A DNA stretch of 64,000 bases from Pontibacterium granulatum (lineage in GTDB: Bacteria; Pseudomonadota; Gammaproteobacteria; Pseudomonadales; Balneatricaceae), in contig NZ_JASBRH010000003.1 in assembly GCF_029961155.1 (NCBI RefSeq), positions 235,169 to 299,168 on the forward strand. Direction: 5' to 3'. Of this stretch, positions 8,223 through 17,059 are shown piece after piece; the first letter of the stretch is position 1; every line of letters begins with the position of its first letter. The notes below the pieces were generated by a model. It made no database searches and was not told the DNA's origin. It worked only from the letters and a program-made list of their open reading frames with translations. Both the position numbers and the translations under genes were made by a program.

Positions 8223-9902
8223 TTGAACGCAAGGCTCAACGCCGAAATCAACACCAACATCAGTAACCCAACCGGTCTCTGGCGCTGGTTTGGTTCTACC
8301 TGGTTGGTTGCGCTGCTGGTCGCCCTGCCCGTCCTTTCCGTGTTCTATCTTGCCCTATTCCCTAAGGAAAACATCTGGTCTCACCTGGCCGAGACCGTAC
8401 TGCCGGTATATGTCATCACCACCCTTGAGCTGATGATTGGTGTGGGCGCATTGGCCGTCGCTACCGGTGTCGTCACCGCCTGGTTGGTGACCATGTGCCG
8501 TTTCCCCGGCAAGAAGTATTTTGAATGGGCGTTGATGCTGCCATTCGCCGTGCCCGCCTACGTAATCGCCTACGTGTATACCGATCTGCTGGAATATGCC
8601 GGTCCCGTACAAACCGCGTTGCGTGAGTTTTTTGGCTGGCAAACCGCCAGGGACTACTGGTTCCCCGAAATCCGCAGCCTGGCTGGCGCAATTCTGATGC
8701 TGGCCTTTGTGCTGTATCCATACGTGTATCTGTTGGTACGTGCGTCCTTCCTGGAGCAATCCAACAGCCTACGTGATGCCAGTCGCCTGCTGGGCTGCAG
8801 CCCGCTGCAAAGCTTCCTGCGCATCTCGCTGCCTATTGCCCGCCCTGCGGTGGCGGTAGGCTTGGCGTTGGTATCAATGGAAACCATTAACGACTTTGGT
8901 ACCGTCGATTTTTTCGCTGTTAAAAGCATGAGCGCGGGCATCTACGATACCTGGCTGAACATGGGCAACCTGGGCGGTTCCGCACAGATCGCCAGCCTGA
9001 TGATGTTCTTCGTGGTGACACTGATTTTGCTGGAGCGTCTGGCACGCGCACGCCAGAAACAGTTCAACAGCAGCGACCGTTTCAAAGCGATCGACACCTA
9101 TAAACTCACCGGCTGGAAAGCGGCTTTCGCCTGGACTGTGTGTGCCCTACCCATCCTGCTGGGCTTCCTGATCCCGGTATTTATCTTGGGCGGTTATGCA
9201 ATCCAGCATCTTGATCAGCTTGAGCAGGAAGACTTCCTCACCTATGCAGGCAATAGCTTCTTCCTCTCGGCCACGGCTGCACTGATCACCATCCTTATCG
9301 CCCTGCTGCTGGCGTACAGCAAACGTCTTTATCGCTATAAGAGCCTGACTGCCGCAGCAAACTTCGCCAGCCTGGGTTACGCCATGCCGGGTGCCGTCCT
9401 GGCCATCGGTGTGATCATCCCATTGGCCGCGTTTGATAACGTGGTCGACGACTTTATGCGCAGCACCTTTGACATATCCACAGGTCTGCTGCTGAGTGGC
9501 ACCACCTTCGCGATTATCTTCGCCTACTCCGTACGCTTCCTGGCCGTATCGACCGGTGCGGTGGAATCGAGTCTGAACAAGATCACCCCAACCATGGATA
9601 TGGCCTCCCGTTCACTGGGCCTTAATCCGCTGCAAACGCTGATGCGTGTGCACCTTCCGCTGATCAAAGGCGGTATCGTTTCGGCTGGCTTGGTAGTGTT
9701 TGTAGACTGTATGAAGGAGTTGCCTGCAACGCTGATTCTGCGCCCGTTTAACTACGATACGCTGGCAACGTTTGTGTATCAGTTCGCATCAGATGAGATG
9801 CTGGAGGAGTGCTCTCTGGCAGCGCTGCTGATCGTTGCGGTGGGGATTATTCCGGTAATTCTGCTTACCCGTACCATTACGTCTACACGGGAAGAGAGCT
9901 AA
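8223..9902 (+). CDS. fbpB: Ferric-iron ABC transporter, fused permease
   Basis: This 559-residue inner-membrane permease is an FbpB-type fusion of two binding-protein-dependent permease domains with about 12 membrane segments. Two EAA loops, which dock the ATPase, are visible: GCSPLQSFLRISLPIARP at about residue 198 and GLNPLQTLMRVHLPLIKGG at about 460. I place the start at TTG 8223, just after AAGGATTAAGGA. The earlier TTG at 8163 would put the intercistronic hairpin inside the coding sequence. It works with the upstream binding protein and with the ATPase encoded convergently at 10035-11069. Confidence 0.9.
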   Translation: MNARLNAEINTNISNPTGLWRWFGSTWLVALLVALPVLSVFYLALFPKENIWSHLAETVLPVYVITTLELMIGVGALAVATGVVTAWLVTMCRFPGKKYFEWALMLPFAVPAYVIAYVYTDLLEYAGPVQTALREFFGWQTARDYWFPEIRSLAGAILMLAFVLYPYVYLLVRASFLEQSNSLRDASRLLGCSPLQSFLRISLPIARPAVAVGLALVSMETINDFGTVDFFAVKSMSAGIYDTWLNMGNLGGSAQIASLMMFFVVTLILLERLARARQKQFNSSDRFKAIDTYKLTGWKAAFAWTVCALPILLGFLIPVFILGGYAIQHLDQLEQEDFLTYAGNSFFLSATAALITILIALLLAYSKRLYRYKSLTAAANFASLGYAMPGAVLAIGVIIPLAAFDNVVDDFMRSTFDISTGLLLSGTTFAIIFAYSVRFLAVSTGAVESSLNKITPTMDMASRSLGLNPLQTLMRVHLPLIKGGIVSAGLVVFVDCMKELPATLILRPFNYDTLATFVYQFASDEMLEECSLAALLIVAVGIIPVILLTRTITSTREES

Positions 9903-9914
9903 GGCGCTTTTGTA

Positions 9915-9942
9915 GGTTGGCCACCGCTACGCGGTGCCCAAC
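9915..9942. repeat. Single-hairpin REP-like palindrome
   Basis: The sequence folds as GTTGG-cc-ACCGC-tac-GCGGT-gc-CCAAC and is preceded by TGTAG. It is the first of two palindromic elements in the convergent gap between fbpB and fbpC, and may also act as a bidirectional terminator. Confidence 0.6.
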
Positions 9943-9966
9943 GAATTCCTTGCTGATCTATCGTCC

Positions 9967-10013
9967 TGTAGGGTCGGCTTCAGCCGACCGGTAGGCTGAA
10001 AGCCTACCCTACA
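9967..10013. repeat. 47-bp double-hairpin REP-like element, copy A
   Basis: The ends are TGTAGGG and CCCTACA. Inside are two hairpins, GGTCGGCT/AGCCGACC and GGTAGGCT/AGCCTACC. It has the same length and architecture as the copy at 12797-12843, although the inner stems differ. Confidence 0.72.
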
Positions 10014-10034
10014 ACCAAAGCATCTAACACCCGA

Positions 10035-11069
10035 TTAAAAAACAATCGGCTTGTGCACGGATACCTCAACACCCACGGTATCACCTGCGTCGATCCTGAG
10101 TGGCTCACGCGCCATCGCTTCAATCTTACGCCCGTTGTTCAATTGCAGCTGGTAGCGTGTGGCATCGCCCAGGAACTCAAAGGATCTTACCGATGCAGTT
10201 TTTCCGCCAACAACAGGCTTCAGGTCATTTGGACGGATAAACAAACTGATCTCGTCACCCGCCGCGGCGCAACACGGCTCGGCAAACTCCAGCGTGCCCA
10301 GTTCGGTCTCAACACAAAACTCGTTCAGGCAGCGGCCGCTAAAGAGCTCACCCTTACCCACGAAACCTGCAACCATCGCGTTTACCGGGTGATGATACAG
10401 CTCCTGCGGTGATCCCCACTGCTGCAGTTCACCGTCTGCAAGGATGCCCACCTTATCGCCAATCGCAAAAGCTTCCTGCTGATCGTGGGTTACCACAATC
10501 GCCGCGATGCCCTGCTGCTTAAGAATATCTTTCACTTCCAACGACAGCTGCTGGCGAAGGTCGGTATCGAGGTTAGAGAACGGTTCATCCATCAGCAGCA
10601 GTTTCGGCTGCGGTGCCAAAGCACGCGCCAGCGCCACACGCTGCTGCTGCCCGCCGGACAGTTCGTGGGGATAACGCTTGGAGAGATCCGGCAAACGCAC
10701 CAGATCCAGCATCTCAACAATCCGTTGTTTCTGGTTTTTACCTGCGCTTTTGCCCAAACCGAAACGGATATTCTCACCTACGGTCAGGTGCGGGAACAGT
10801 GCGTAATCCTGAAACACCATACCCATGCCACGCTTTTCAGGAACCAGCGTAAATTCCGCCGAGGAGATCGTTTTTCCTTCCAGACTAATTTCGCCACCGA
10901 ATACGGGACTAAATCCCGCAACGGCACGCAGCACCGTGGTTTTACCACAACCACTCGGTCCCAGAAGGCACGCGATTTCACCCTCTCCCACTGAAAAATC
11001 CAGGGAGCTGACAATCACCTGATTCTGATATCCACAACTCAGTGAGCGTACATCCAGCAGAGAACTCAT
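10035..11069 (-). CDS. fbpC: Ferric-iron ABC transporter, ATP-binding protein
   Basis: This 344-residue ABC ATPase resembles FbpC/FutC and should energise the convergently encoded permease. Motifs: Walker A GPSGCGKT at about 38-45, signature LSGGQQQRVALARAL at about 137, Walker B LLLMDEPFSNLD at about 161 and an H-loop VTHDQQEA. About 100 C-terminal residues form a TOBE-like domain. The chosen start gives MSSLLDVRSL, a normal N-terminus; a TTG 48 bases upstream would overlap the promoter region. It is on the opposite strand from fbpAB but has its own Fur-like site. Confidence 0.87.
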   Translation of the reverse strand: MSSLLDVRSLSCGYQNQVIVSSLDFSVGEGEIACLLGPSGCGKTTVLRAVAGFSPVFGGEISLEGKTISSAEFTLVPEKRGMGMVFQDYALFPHLTVGENIRFGLGKSAGKNQKQRIVEMLDLVRLPDLSKRYPHELSGGQQQRVALARALAPQPKLLLMDEPFSNLDTDLRQQLSLEVKDILKQQGIAAIVVTHDQQEAFAIGDKVGILADGELQQWGSPQELYHHPVNAMVAGFVGKGELFSGRCLNEFCVETELGTLEFAEPCCAAAGDEISLFIRPNDLKPVVGGKTASVRSFEFLGDATRYQLQLNNGRKIEAMAREPLRIDAGDTVGVEVSVHKPIVF

Positions 11070-11119
11070 GGGTGTTAACCGGCCTTCAACATAAAACGAC
11101 ACAAATTCGAGGGACAAGA

Positions 11120-11141
11120 ATTATAAATGAAAACTATTATC
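11120..11141 (-). promoter_or_regulatory. Fur-box-like site and -10 of fbpC
   Basis: On the minus strand GATAATAGTTTTCATTTAT (11141-11123) is close to the Fur consensus, and a perfect TATAAT -10 (11125-11120) overlaps its end. I could not find a convincing -35. The position fits iron repression of the ATPase gene in parallel with fbpAB. Confidence 0.65.
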
Positions 11142-11167
11142 GATCACATAGCGATGTTTGCTACAGA

Positions 11168-11731
11168 TCACTGTTCCTGCCCGATCTCATTGCGAAAGCG
11201 CTGCCAGTCAAAGCAAGGACCCGGATCGGTTTTACGCCCCGGTGCAATATCGGAATGGCCAGCGATTCGATCACTCATTACTGCAGGATAGGCCAACTGA
11301 ATCGCCTGAGTCAGTTCCGCCAGCACAGCATACTGGGTATCGGTGAACGGCTGATCATCCGTACCTTCAAGCTCAATACCAATTGAGAAATCGTTGCATT
11401 GCTCGCGCCCATCAAACTGAGATAAGCCCGCATGCCAGGCACGTGCGTTGAGGTTCACAAACTGGGTAACCGCACCGTCGCGCGCAATCAACAGATGAGC
11501 AGAGACCTGAAGATCCTGTATCTCGGCAAAATAGGGGTGCTCATCAACCGGCAACTGATTCTGGAAGAAACGCTCTACATAACCGCCGCCGAACTGCCCT
11601 GGTGGTAAACTGATGTTATGTAGCACCAACAGGGAAACAGTTTCGCTTTCAGGGCGGTCATTAAAGTTGGGAGAAGGCACCTGCAGCGCCCCATATACAA
11701 CGCCCGAATCGATGGAAAACTTCTGTTTCAT
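11168..11731 (-). CDS. ampD: 1,6-anhydro-N-acetylmuramyl-L-alanine amidase AmpD
   Basis: This cytoplasmic zinc amidase cuts the stem peptide from 1,6-anhydro-MurNAc during peptidoglycan recycling, and so also tunes AmpR/AmpC signalling where those exist. It has 187 residues from the ATG before KQKFSIDSG, close to the usual length. The N-terminal [10 protein letters not shown], the [11 protein letters not shown] zinc-ligand region and the C-terminal [15 protein letters not shown] (second His and Asp ligands) are diagnostic. Starts further upstream give non-homologous extensions. It diverges from nadC; no ampE follows. Confidence 0.94.
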   Translation of the reverse strand: MKQKFSIDSGVVYGALQVPSPNFNDRPESETVSLLVLHNISLPPGQFGGGYVERFFQNQLPVDEHPYFAEIQDLQVSAHLLIARDGAVTQFVNLNARAWHAGLSQFDGREQCNDFSIGIELEGTDDQPFTDTQYAVLAELTQAIQLAYPAVMSDRIAGHSDIAPGRKTDPGPCFDWQRFRNEIGQEQ

Positions 11732-11806
11732 CCCTATTCGCCTACATATGTTTTCGTTAGAATTGGTGCCCATCTTATCACTAATCAATCTGATCACCGG
11801 CACGCT

Positions 11807-12646
11807 ATGCTATCGCGCGAAGAACTCCAGAAAGATATTCAGATCACCGTCACCAATGCCCTGAACGAAGACATTGGCGCTGGGGATATTACCGCCCAAC
11901 TGATTCCTGCTGAAAACGAAGCGACCGCCCGTATTATCAGCCGCCAGACCGCAGTTGTATGCGGCACCGACTGGGTGAACGAAGTTTTTCGTCAGGTCGA
12001 TCCAGAGCTAAAACTGGACTGGCAGGTTAAAGACGGCGATCTGGTTGAACGTGATCAGGTACTGTTTACCGTAACCGGTTCTGCCCGCAACATGCTCACC
12101 GCTGAGCGTACCGCGTTGAACTTCCTGCAAACCCTGTCCGGCACAGCAACCACCAGCTACAACTACTCTCAAAAGGTAGCAGGTACCGGCGTTAAGCTGC
12201 TGGATACCCGTAAAACCATCCCATGCCTGCGTACTGCTCAGAAATACGCGGTAACTTGCGGCGGCTGCTTTAACCACCGTATCGGTTTGTACGATGCGTT
12301 CCTGATCAAGGAAAACCACATTATGGGTTGTGGCGGTATCGAAGCAGCCATTCAGACAGCCCAGACCAACGAGCCGGGTAAGCCAGTCGAGATTGAAGTG
12401 GAAACCTTTGAAGAGCTGCAGGCCGCGCTGATTGCAGGTGCAGACATCATCATGCTGGATAACTTCACACTGGAAGAGATGCGCGAAGCGGTTGAGATGG
12501 TAGCGGGTAAAGCTAAGCTGGAAGCCTCCGGCAACATCACCGATGCAACCCTGCGCCCGATTGCAGAAACCGGCGTGGACTATATCTCCATCGGTGCCCT
12601 GACCAAGCACTGTCAGGCTGTCGACCTTTCCATGCGGTTTATCTGA
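11807..12646 (+). CDS. nadC: Nicotinate-nucleotide pyrophosphorylase (quinolinate phosphoribosyltransferase)
   Basis: NadC converts quinolinate and PRPP to nicotinate mononucleotide, CO2 and PPi in de novo NAD synthesis. At 279 residues it has the normal length. An N-terminal alpha/beta domain precedes the barrel. [18 protein letters not shown] (about 130) and [16 protein letters not shown] (about 157) carry the substrate-binding Arg, His and Lys residues. IEVETFEEL and the C-terminal ISIGALTKH are also family signatures. It diverges from ampD across 75 bases and has only a weak ribosome site. Confidence 0.97.
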   Translation: MLSREELQKDIQITVTNALNEDIGAGDITAQLIPAENEATARIISRQTAVVCGTDWVNEVFRQVDPELKLDWQVKDGDLVERDQVLFTVTGSARNMLTAERTALNFLQTLSGTATTSYNYSQKVAGTGVKLLDTRKTIPCLRTAQKYAVTCGGCFNHRIGLYDAFLIKENHIMGCGGIEAAIQTAQTNEPGKPVEIEVETFEELQAALIAGADIIMLDNFTLEEMREAVEMVAGKAKLEASGNITDATLRPIAETGVDYISIGALTKHCQAVDLSMRFI

Positions 12647-12671
12647 TCCTGCCTTACAATACGCATATGTA

Positions 12672-12736
12672 TGTAGGGCAGCATTAATGCTGCCGGCACC
12701 CTGATCACCTGCGATGACGTCGAAGGGTGCCCTACA
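12672..12736. repeat. 65-bp double-hairpin REP-like element, copy B
   Basis: The element begins TGTAGGGCA and ends TGCCCTACA. It contains a perfect 18-base palindrome (GGCAGCATTAATGCTGCC) and then GGCACCC pairing with GGGTGCC across a longer loop. It lies 26 bases after nadC, where it could also limit read-through. Confidence 0.75.
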
Positions 12737-12796
12737 AAAAATATTCGACGTTATGAGTCACCACGTTGTAGTGATCTGCTGCATGCGTTCTGTCCC

Positions 12797-12843
12797 TGTA
12801 GGGCAGCGTTCACGCTGCCGGCACCCTGAAGGGGTGCCCTACA
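12797..12843. repeat. 47-bp double-hairpin REP-like element, copy C
   Basis: The ends are TGTAGGGCA and TGCCCTACA, with internal hairpins GGCAGC/GCTGCC and GGCACCC/GGGTGCC. It is nearly the same sequence as copy B, but with a 4-base second loop instead of a longer one. The two copies lie in direct orientation in the nadC downstream gap. Confidence 0.75.
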
Positions 12844-12875
12844 TAAGAAAGAACTGTATGTGGTGACCCACCTGC

Positions 12876-13223
12876 TTACAACTGTTTACAGTTGGCCTTT
12901 CCGATCAGCGTCCACTCATCACTCTGCTGAATCTGCAGAATATCGTACGCCTCTACTTTCAGGTCAGTCACACCAAACTTCGCTGCAACACGGCATGCTT
13001 TTTTTGCGTCCGCATCGTGGTTGTCCTGCTTTTTCACCACACCAATCGCCAACAGGCCATCATCTTCCCACCACACTGGACGGGCCGGGAATCCAGGCAG
13101 CTCCAGCAACGCGTTTTCGATCTGGCTTTTAACCTCTGGCTCAAGCACCGTTTTGGTTGAGTTGATATAGACAGTCACCGCTACGGATGCAGCGATCAGG
13201 AGGATAATAATATTGCGTTTCAT
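12876..13223 (-). CDS. Small membrane-anchored or exported protein of unknown function
   Basis: I do not recognise this 115-residue protein. Residues 1-3 are charged (MKR) and 4-20 are hydrophobic, an uncleaved anchor or signal peptide. The rest is a compact soluble domain with WWEDDGLLAIGVVKKQD in the middle and a pair of cysteines at about 81 and 112 that could form a periplasmic disulfide. The likely alternation of strands and helices suggests a small alpha/beta fold. It stands alone between the REP-like elements and pilA on the same strand as pilA. A terminator after pilA separates the two transcripts. Confidence 0.72.
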   Translation of the reverse strand: MKRNIIILLIAASVAVTVYINSTKTVLEPEVKSQIENALLELPGFPARPVWWEDDGLLAIGVVKKQDNHDADAKKACRVAAKFGVTDLKVEAYDILQIQQSDEWTLIGKANCKQL

Positions 13224-13326
13224 AATGCCCGCTAGATCCTTTCAGAATCGGATTGGGCAACCATGATAGCGGATTGGGAGGAGGATGCTAGTTGTGCTTA
13301 GGTGGAGTATCTTTCCGAAAAGGAAA

Positions 13327-13351
13327 CGTTCCCGCGCAGAGCGCGGGAACG
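13327..13351 (-). terminator. Rho-independent terminator of pilA
   Basis: A perfect 11-base stem CGTTCCCGCGC/GCGCGGGAACG with a 3-base loop lies 15 bases after the pilA stop. On the minus strand it is followed by TTTCCTTTTC. It insulates pilA from the small gene at 12876-13223. Confidence 0.75.
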
Positions 13352-13365
13352 AAATAAGTAAAATA

Positions 13366-13824
13366 TCAGCAGACACCCTGTGTACTGCAATTACCGCTTT
13401 TCGCCCAAGTCAACGTTCCATTGGCCGCGGTAGGAGTCAAAATATAGGTAGGGTTGTCGGTCCCATCAGTGGTCCCTGTTGTAGACAATGCAATTACGCC
13501 AGTAGCAGTAATCATACCTGCAGTAGTTGTATCAATTGCAACAGATTTCACCTGAGTACCGTTTTGAACTTGAGCAGCAGTCATACCGATCTCACCATAG
13601 GTATCGCACAGCGCCAGATCTGCAGTGCTCTGGTAACAAACTTCGATAGCAGATTTTACGGAGCTAGTTGCCAATACAACTTCAGAAAACTTAGCTTTCT
13701 TTGTATAGGTCTGATACGCAGGCAGCGCAATTGCAGCCAAAATACCGATAATTGCGACAACAATCATCAACTCGATAAGGGTAAAACCCTGCTGTTTAGT
13801 TTTGATCATTTCTGTTTTTTTCAT
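13366..13824 (-). CDS. pilA: Type IV major pilin PilA
   Basis: This 152-residue class IVa prepilin is exported, cut by PilD and assembled into the pilus fibre used for twitching, adhesion or DNA uptake. The 13-residue leader ends KTKQQG before [20 protein letters not shown]. Glu5 of the mature protein, needed for assembly, is present. Two C-terminal cysteines (NCSTQGVC) would form a small D-loop, and an earlier Cys pair (about residues 68 and 78) may form another. The first ATG has GGAG eight bases upstream and is preferred to the ATG five codons later. It diverges from pilBCD. Confidence 0.95.
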   Translation of the reverse strand: MKKTEMIKTKQQGFTLIELMIVVAIIGILAAIALPAYQTYTKKAKFSEVVLATSSVKSAIEVCYQSTADLALCDTYGEIGMTAAQVQNGTQVKSVAIDTTTAGMITATGVIALSTTGTTDGTDNPTYILTPTAANGTLTWAKSGNCSTQGVC

Positions 13825-13998
13825 AATTTTTCTCCAGCGAAAGAGAGTTCCATTTGTTCAAAGCCGTAGAACGATAATAGCGCAATTAAGATGACATGCC
13901 AGTGAAGATTTGCGAAAAAACGCAGATTTTCAAACGTGCGCTTAAATGCTATGTTAGCCCTTGATCTACGTCATAATTTACAGGTGCAGGACGAGACT

Positions 13999-15711
13999 GT
14001 GGCCCAAGCATTTCAACCGTTAAGCGGTCTGGCAAAGCGACTGGTTAACGAAGGTATCTTTTCCGCAGAAGTTGCCATGGAGGCGGCGCAGGAAGCCCGC
14101 GATAACAAACAAACCTTTATCGCGCACATTATAGAAAAGCGTCTGGTCAGTGCCGCTCGTGCGGCAGCGGTGGCGGCTGATGAATTCGGTATGCCGCTGC
14201 TGGATCTGGATGCCCTCGACCTCGACACCCTCCCGCAAGGCGTTATCGAAGATAAACTGATTACTAAGCATCATGCCTTGCCGCTGCAGAAGAGGGAAAA
14301 CCGCCTGTTTGTGGCCATCTCTGATCCAACCAATATTCAGGCTCTGGATGAATTCAAGTTCCAATGCGGACTTGCTACCGAAGCGGTTGTGGTGGAAGAG
14401 GATAAACTGCGTCGCGCCGTAGATAACTTCCTTGATAAACAGACCTCAGCGCTGGACGATCTTGATGATACCGATCTCGATAATCTGGAGATCGACGAAA
14501 GTGGTCCTGACGCCGAAGAGGAGCTGGATAACGATGCCACCAGCGATGCGCCGATTGTCCGATTCGTTAATAAAATTCTATTGGATGCCATCAAAGGCGG
14601 TGCATCGGATATCCACTTTGAGCCTTACGAAAAGGCCTACCGTATTCGCTGCCGTATTGACGGTATTTTACAGGAAGTTTCACATCCACCATCTAATCTC
14701 GCGTCACGCCTTGCTGCGCGCCTGAAGGTGATGTCTCAAATGGATATCTCTGAGCGTCGTGTACCACTGGATGGACGTATCAAGATGAAAATTTCCAAGA
14801 ACCGCGCCATCGATTTTCGTGTGAACACCCTCCCCACCCTCTGGGGTGAAAAGATCGTACTGCGTATCCTCGACCCGAGCAGCGCCAAGATGGGTATCGA
14901 AGCGTTGGGGTTTGACGAGGAACAGCACGATCTTTATATGAAAACCCTGCACAAACCGCAGGGGATGATTCTGGTAACAGGCCCGACCGGTAGTGGTAAA
15001 ACAGTAAGTCTCTATACTGGCCTGAATATCCTGAATACCGAAGAGCGCAACATCTCGACAGCAGAAGACCCGGTGGAGATCAACCTTGAAGGGATCAACC
15101 AGGTTCATGTGAATCCGAAAGTCGGACTGACCTTTGCAGAAGCTCTCCGCGCCTTCCTGCGTCAGGACCCTGATGTTGTAATGGTGGGTGAGATTCGAGA
15201 TTTGGAAACCGCCGAGATCGCGGTAAAAGCCGCTCAGACAGGCCATATGGTGCTCTCTACCCTGCACACCAACAGCGCTGCAGAAACCCTGACGCGACTA
15301 CGCAACATGGGCGTGCCGGCATTCAACATCGCAACCTCTGTAAGCGTGATTATCGCCCAACGTCTTGCGCGCCGGTTATGTAATAGCTGTAAACGAGCCG
15401 TCACTATTCCGGAAGCTTCTCTCAAAGAGGAGGGCTTCAGCAAGAAACAACTGAAAGAGCTTCATCTTTATGAAGCCAATCCATCCGGTTGTGCAAAATG
15501 CAGCAAAGGCTACAAGGGCCGTGTCGGTATCTACGAGATGATGGAGATGACACAAGAGCTGGCTACCATCATTATGGAAAATGGCAGCTCTCTGGATATT
15601 CTGGAAACCGCCACTAAAAATGGTTTTAAGCCTTTACGACAGTCTGGTCTCGCCAAAGTGGCGCAAGGCATCACCAGTCTGGAAGAGATGAACCGCGTGA
15701 TCAAAACCTGA
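13999..15711 (+). CDS. pilB: Type IV pilus extension ATPase PilB
   Basis: PilB is the cytoplasmic hexameric ATPase that drives pilin addition. I choose the GTG at 13999 (570 residues) because AGGA lies eight bases upstream and the protein then begins MAQAFQPLSGLAKRLV, matching PilB N-termini; an earlier GTG at 13936 has no ribosome site. An N-terminal MshEN-like domain is followed by the ATPase with Walker A GPTGSGKT (about 350), an Asp box (ISTAEDPVE), Walker B VMVGEIRD and a His box LSTLHTN. A tetracysteine zinc motif, CNSC then CAKC, follows at about 475-515. It heads pilBCD-coaE-yacG. Confidence 0.96.
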   Translation: MAQAFQPLSGLAKRLVNEGIFSAEVAMEAAQEARDNKQTFIAHIIEKRLVSAARAAAVAADEFGMPLLDLDALDLDTLPQGVIEDKLITKHHALPLQKRENRLFVAISDPTNIQALDEFKFQCGLATEAVVVEEDKLRRAVDNFLDKQTSALDDLDDTDLDNLEIDESGPDAEEELDNDATSDAPIVRFVNKILLDAIKGGASDIHFEPYEKAYRIRCRIDGILQEVSHPPSNLASRLAARLKVMSQMDISERRVPLDGRIKMKISKNRAIDFRVNTLPTLWGEKIVLRILDPSSAKMGIEALGFDEEQHDLYMKTLHKPQGMILVTGPTGSGKTVSLYTGLNILNTEERNISTAEDPVEINLEGINQVHVNPKVGLTFAEALRAFLRQDPDVVMVGEIRDLETAEIAVKAAQTGHMVLSTLHTNSAAETLTRLRNMGVPAFNIATSVSVIIAQRLARRLCNSCKRAVTIPEASLKEEGFSKKQLKELHLYEANPSGCAKCSKGYKGRVGIYEMMEMTQELATIIMENGSSLDILETATKNGFKPLRQSGLAKVAQGITSLEEMNRVIKT

Positions 15712-15804
15712 TAAATCTCTAACTTTGTGACGAGTTACCTGTAAAGTTCATCGATTTGCGCTATAACATCAAACCGTTAACGCATTAATAAAGGTCGAGG
15801 GGTT

Positions 15805-17028
15805 ATGGCCGCCAAAGAACAGCAAGTGATCAGCTTTCACTGGGAAGGCAAAGACAAAAACGGCAACCGTAGTCAGGGCAAGATTGAAGCCGACAGCCCC
15901 TCCGCTGCAAAAGCACTGCTTCGCAATCAGGGCATCAACCCACAAAAAATCCGCAAAGAAGCAAGCTTAAGCTTTTTCAATAACGCCAATGCTCCGATCA
16001 AGCCACTCGATATAGCCTTTTTCACACGCCAAATGGCCACCATGATGAAAGCAGGGGTACCACTTCTCCAAGGCCTTGAGATCGTTTCCAACGGTTCCGA
16101 AAAGAAGAAGTTCAAGGAGATGATCAAAAGCCTGCGTAACGATGTTAACGGTGGTCTCGACTTCTCTGCAGCACTGGCGAAATTCCCACAATATTTTGAC
16201 GACCTGTTCTGCAACCTGGTCGCAGCCGGCGAAAAGTCCGGTGCACTGGAACAGATGCTGGATCGCCTGGCGACCTACAAAGAGAAAGTCGAGAGTCTGA
16301 AAGCCAAGATCAAAAAGGCACTCACCTATCCCACTGCAGTAATAGTTGTAGGGATTATTGTATCTGCGATTCTGTTGGTTAAAGTTGTGCCGATGTTTGA
16401 GTCTATTTTTAAAGACTTTGGTGCAGATCTGCCTGCTTTTACAAATTTTGTTGTCGGATTATCGGAAGCTGCCCAAGCCTGGTGGCATGTGACCTTTGCC
16501 GGGGTAGGCATTGCAGCCTACCTTTTCAAAAAAGCCAAAACCCAGTCTCAGTCATTTGCCGACTCGGTTGATCGTGCCATGCTAAAGATTCCTGTCATCG
16601 GCCAGATTCTCCATAACGCTGCTATCGCACGTTTTGCCCGTACGCTGGCCACTACCTTTGCAGCAGGTGTACCACTGGTCAACGCACTGGAATCCGCAGC
16701 AGGTGCAGCCGGCAACGTGGTGTACCGAAACGCCATCACCCAGATCAAAAACGGTGTATCCACAGGTCAGTCTCTTCAGAACGCCATCAATATGACTGGC
16801 GTATTCCCCAACATGGCGGTCCAAATGATCTCCATCGGTGAAGAAGCAGGCTCTCTGGATCTGATGCTGAGTAAAGTAGCCGACTATTACGAAGAACAGG
16901 TCGATAACGCTGTAGATAACCTCTCCAGCCTGCTGGAACCAATGATCATGGTTATCCTTGGTGTACTGGTTGGCGGCCTCGTTATTGCAATGTACCTGCC
17001 AATCTTCCAGCTGGGTTCAGCTATCTAA
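15805..17028 (+). CDS. pilC: Type IV pilus inner-membrane platform protein PilC
   Basis: This 407-residue polytopic protein forms the inner-membrane platform that couples PilB rotation to pilin insertion. Two T2SSF domains are visible (about 75-195 and 278-398), with membrane segments near 178-200, 225-245 and 380-400. Signatures include FTRQMATMMKAGVPLLQGLEI and FARTLATTFAAGVPLVNALE. GAGGGG ends four bases before the ATG. It lies between pilB and pilD, the standard order. Confidence 0.96.
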   Translation: MAAKEQQVISFHWEGKDKNGNRSQGKIEADSPSAAKALLRNQGINPQKIRKEASLSFFNNANAPIKPLDIAFFTRQMATMMKAGVPLLQGLEIVSNGSEKKKFKEMIKSLRNDVNGGLDFSAALAKFPQYFDDLFCNLVAAGEKSGALEQMLDRLATYKEKVESLKAKIKKALTYPTAVIVVGIIVSAILLVKVVPMFESIFKDFGADLPAFTNFVVGLSEAAQAWWHVTFAGVGIAAYLFKKAKTQSQSFADSVDRAMLKIPVIGQILHNAAIARFARTLATTFAAGVPLVNALESAAGAAGNVVYRNAITQIKNGVSTGQSLQNAINMTGVFPNMAVQMISIGEEAGSLDLMLSKVADYYEEQVDNAVDNLSSLLEPMIMVILGVLVGGLVIAMYLPIFQLGSAI

Positions 17029-17059
17029 GGAATTTCCTAAGAAGTAAGGAACAGTACCA

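Noticed and set aside
13825..13935. A possible sigma54 promoter of pilA
   Set aside because: TGGCAT is present on the minus strand, but the next GC element is about 15 bases after the GG instead of the required 10, so it does not fit, although pilA is sigma54-dependent in Pseudomonas.
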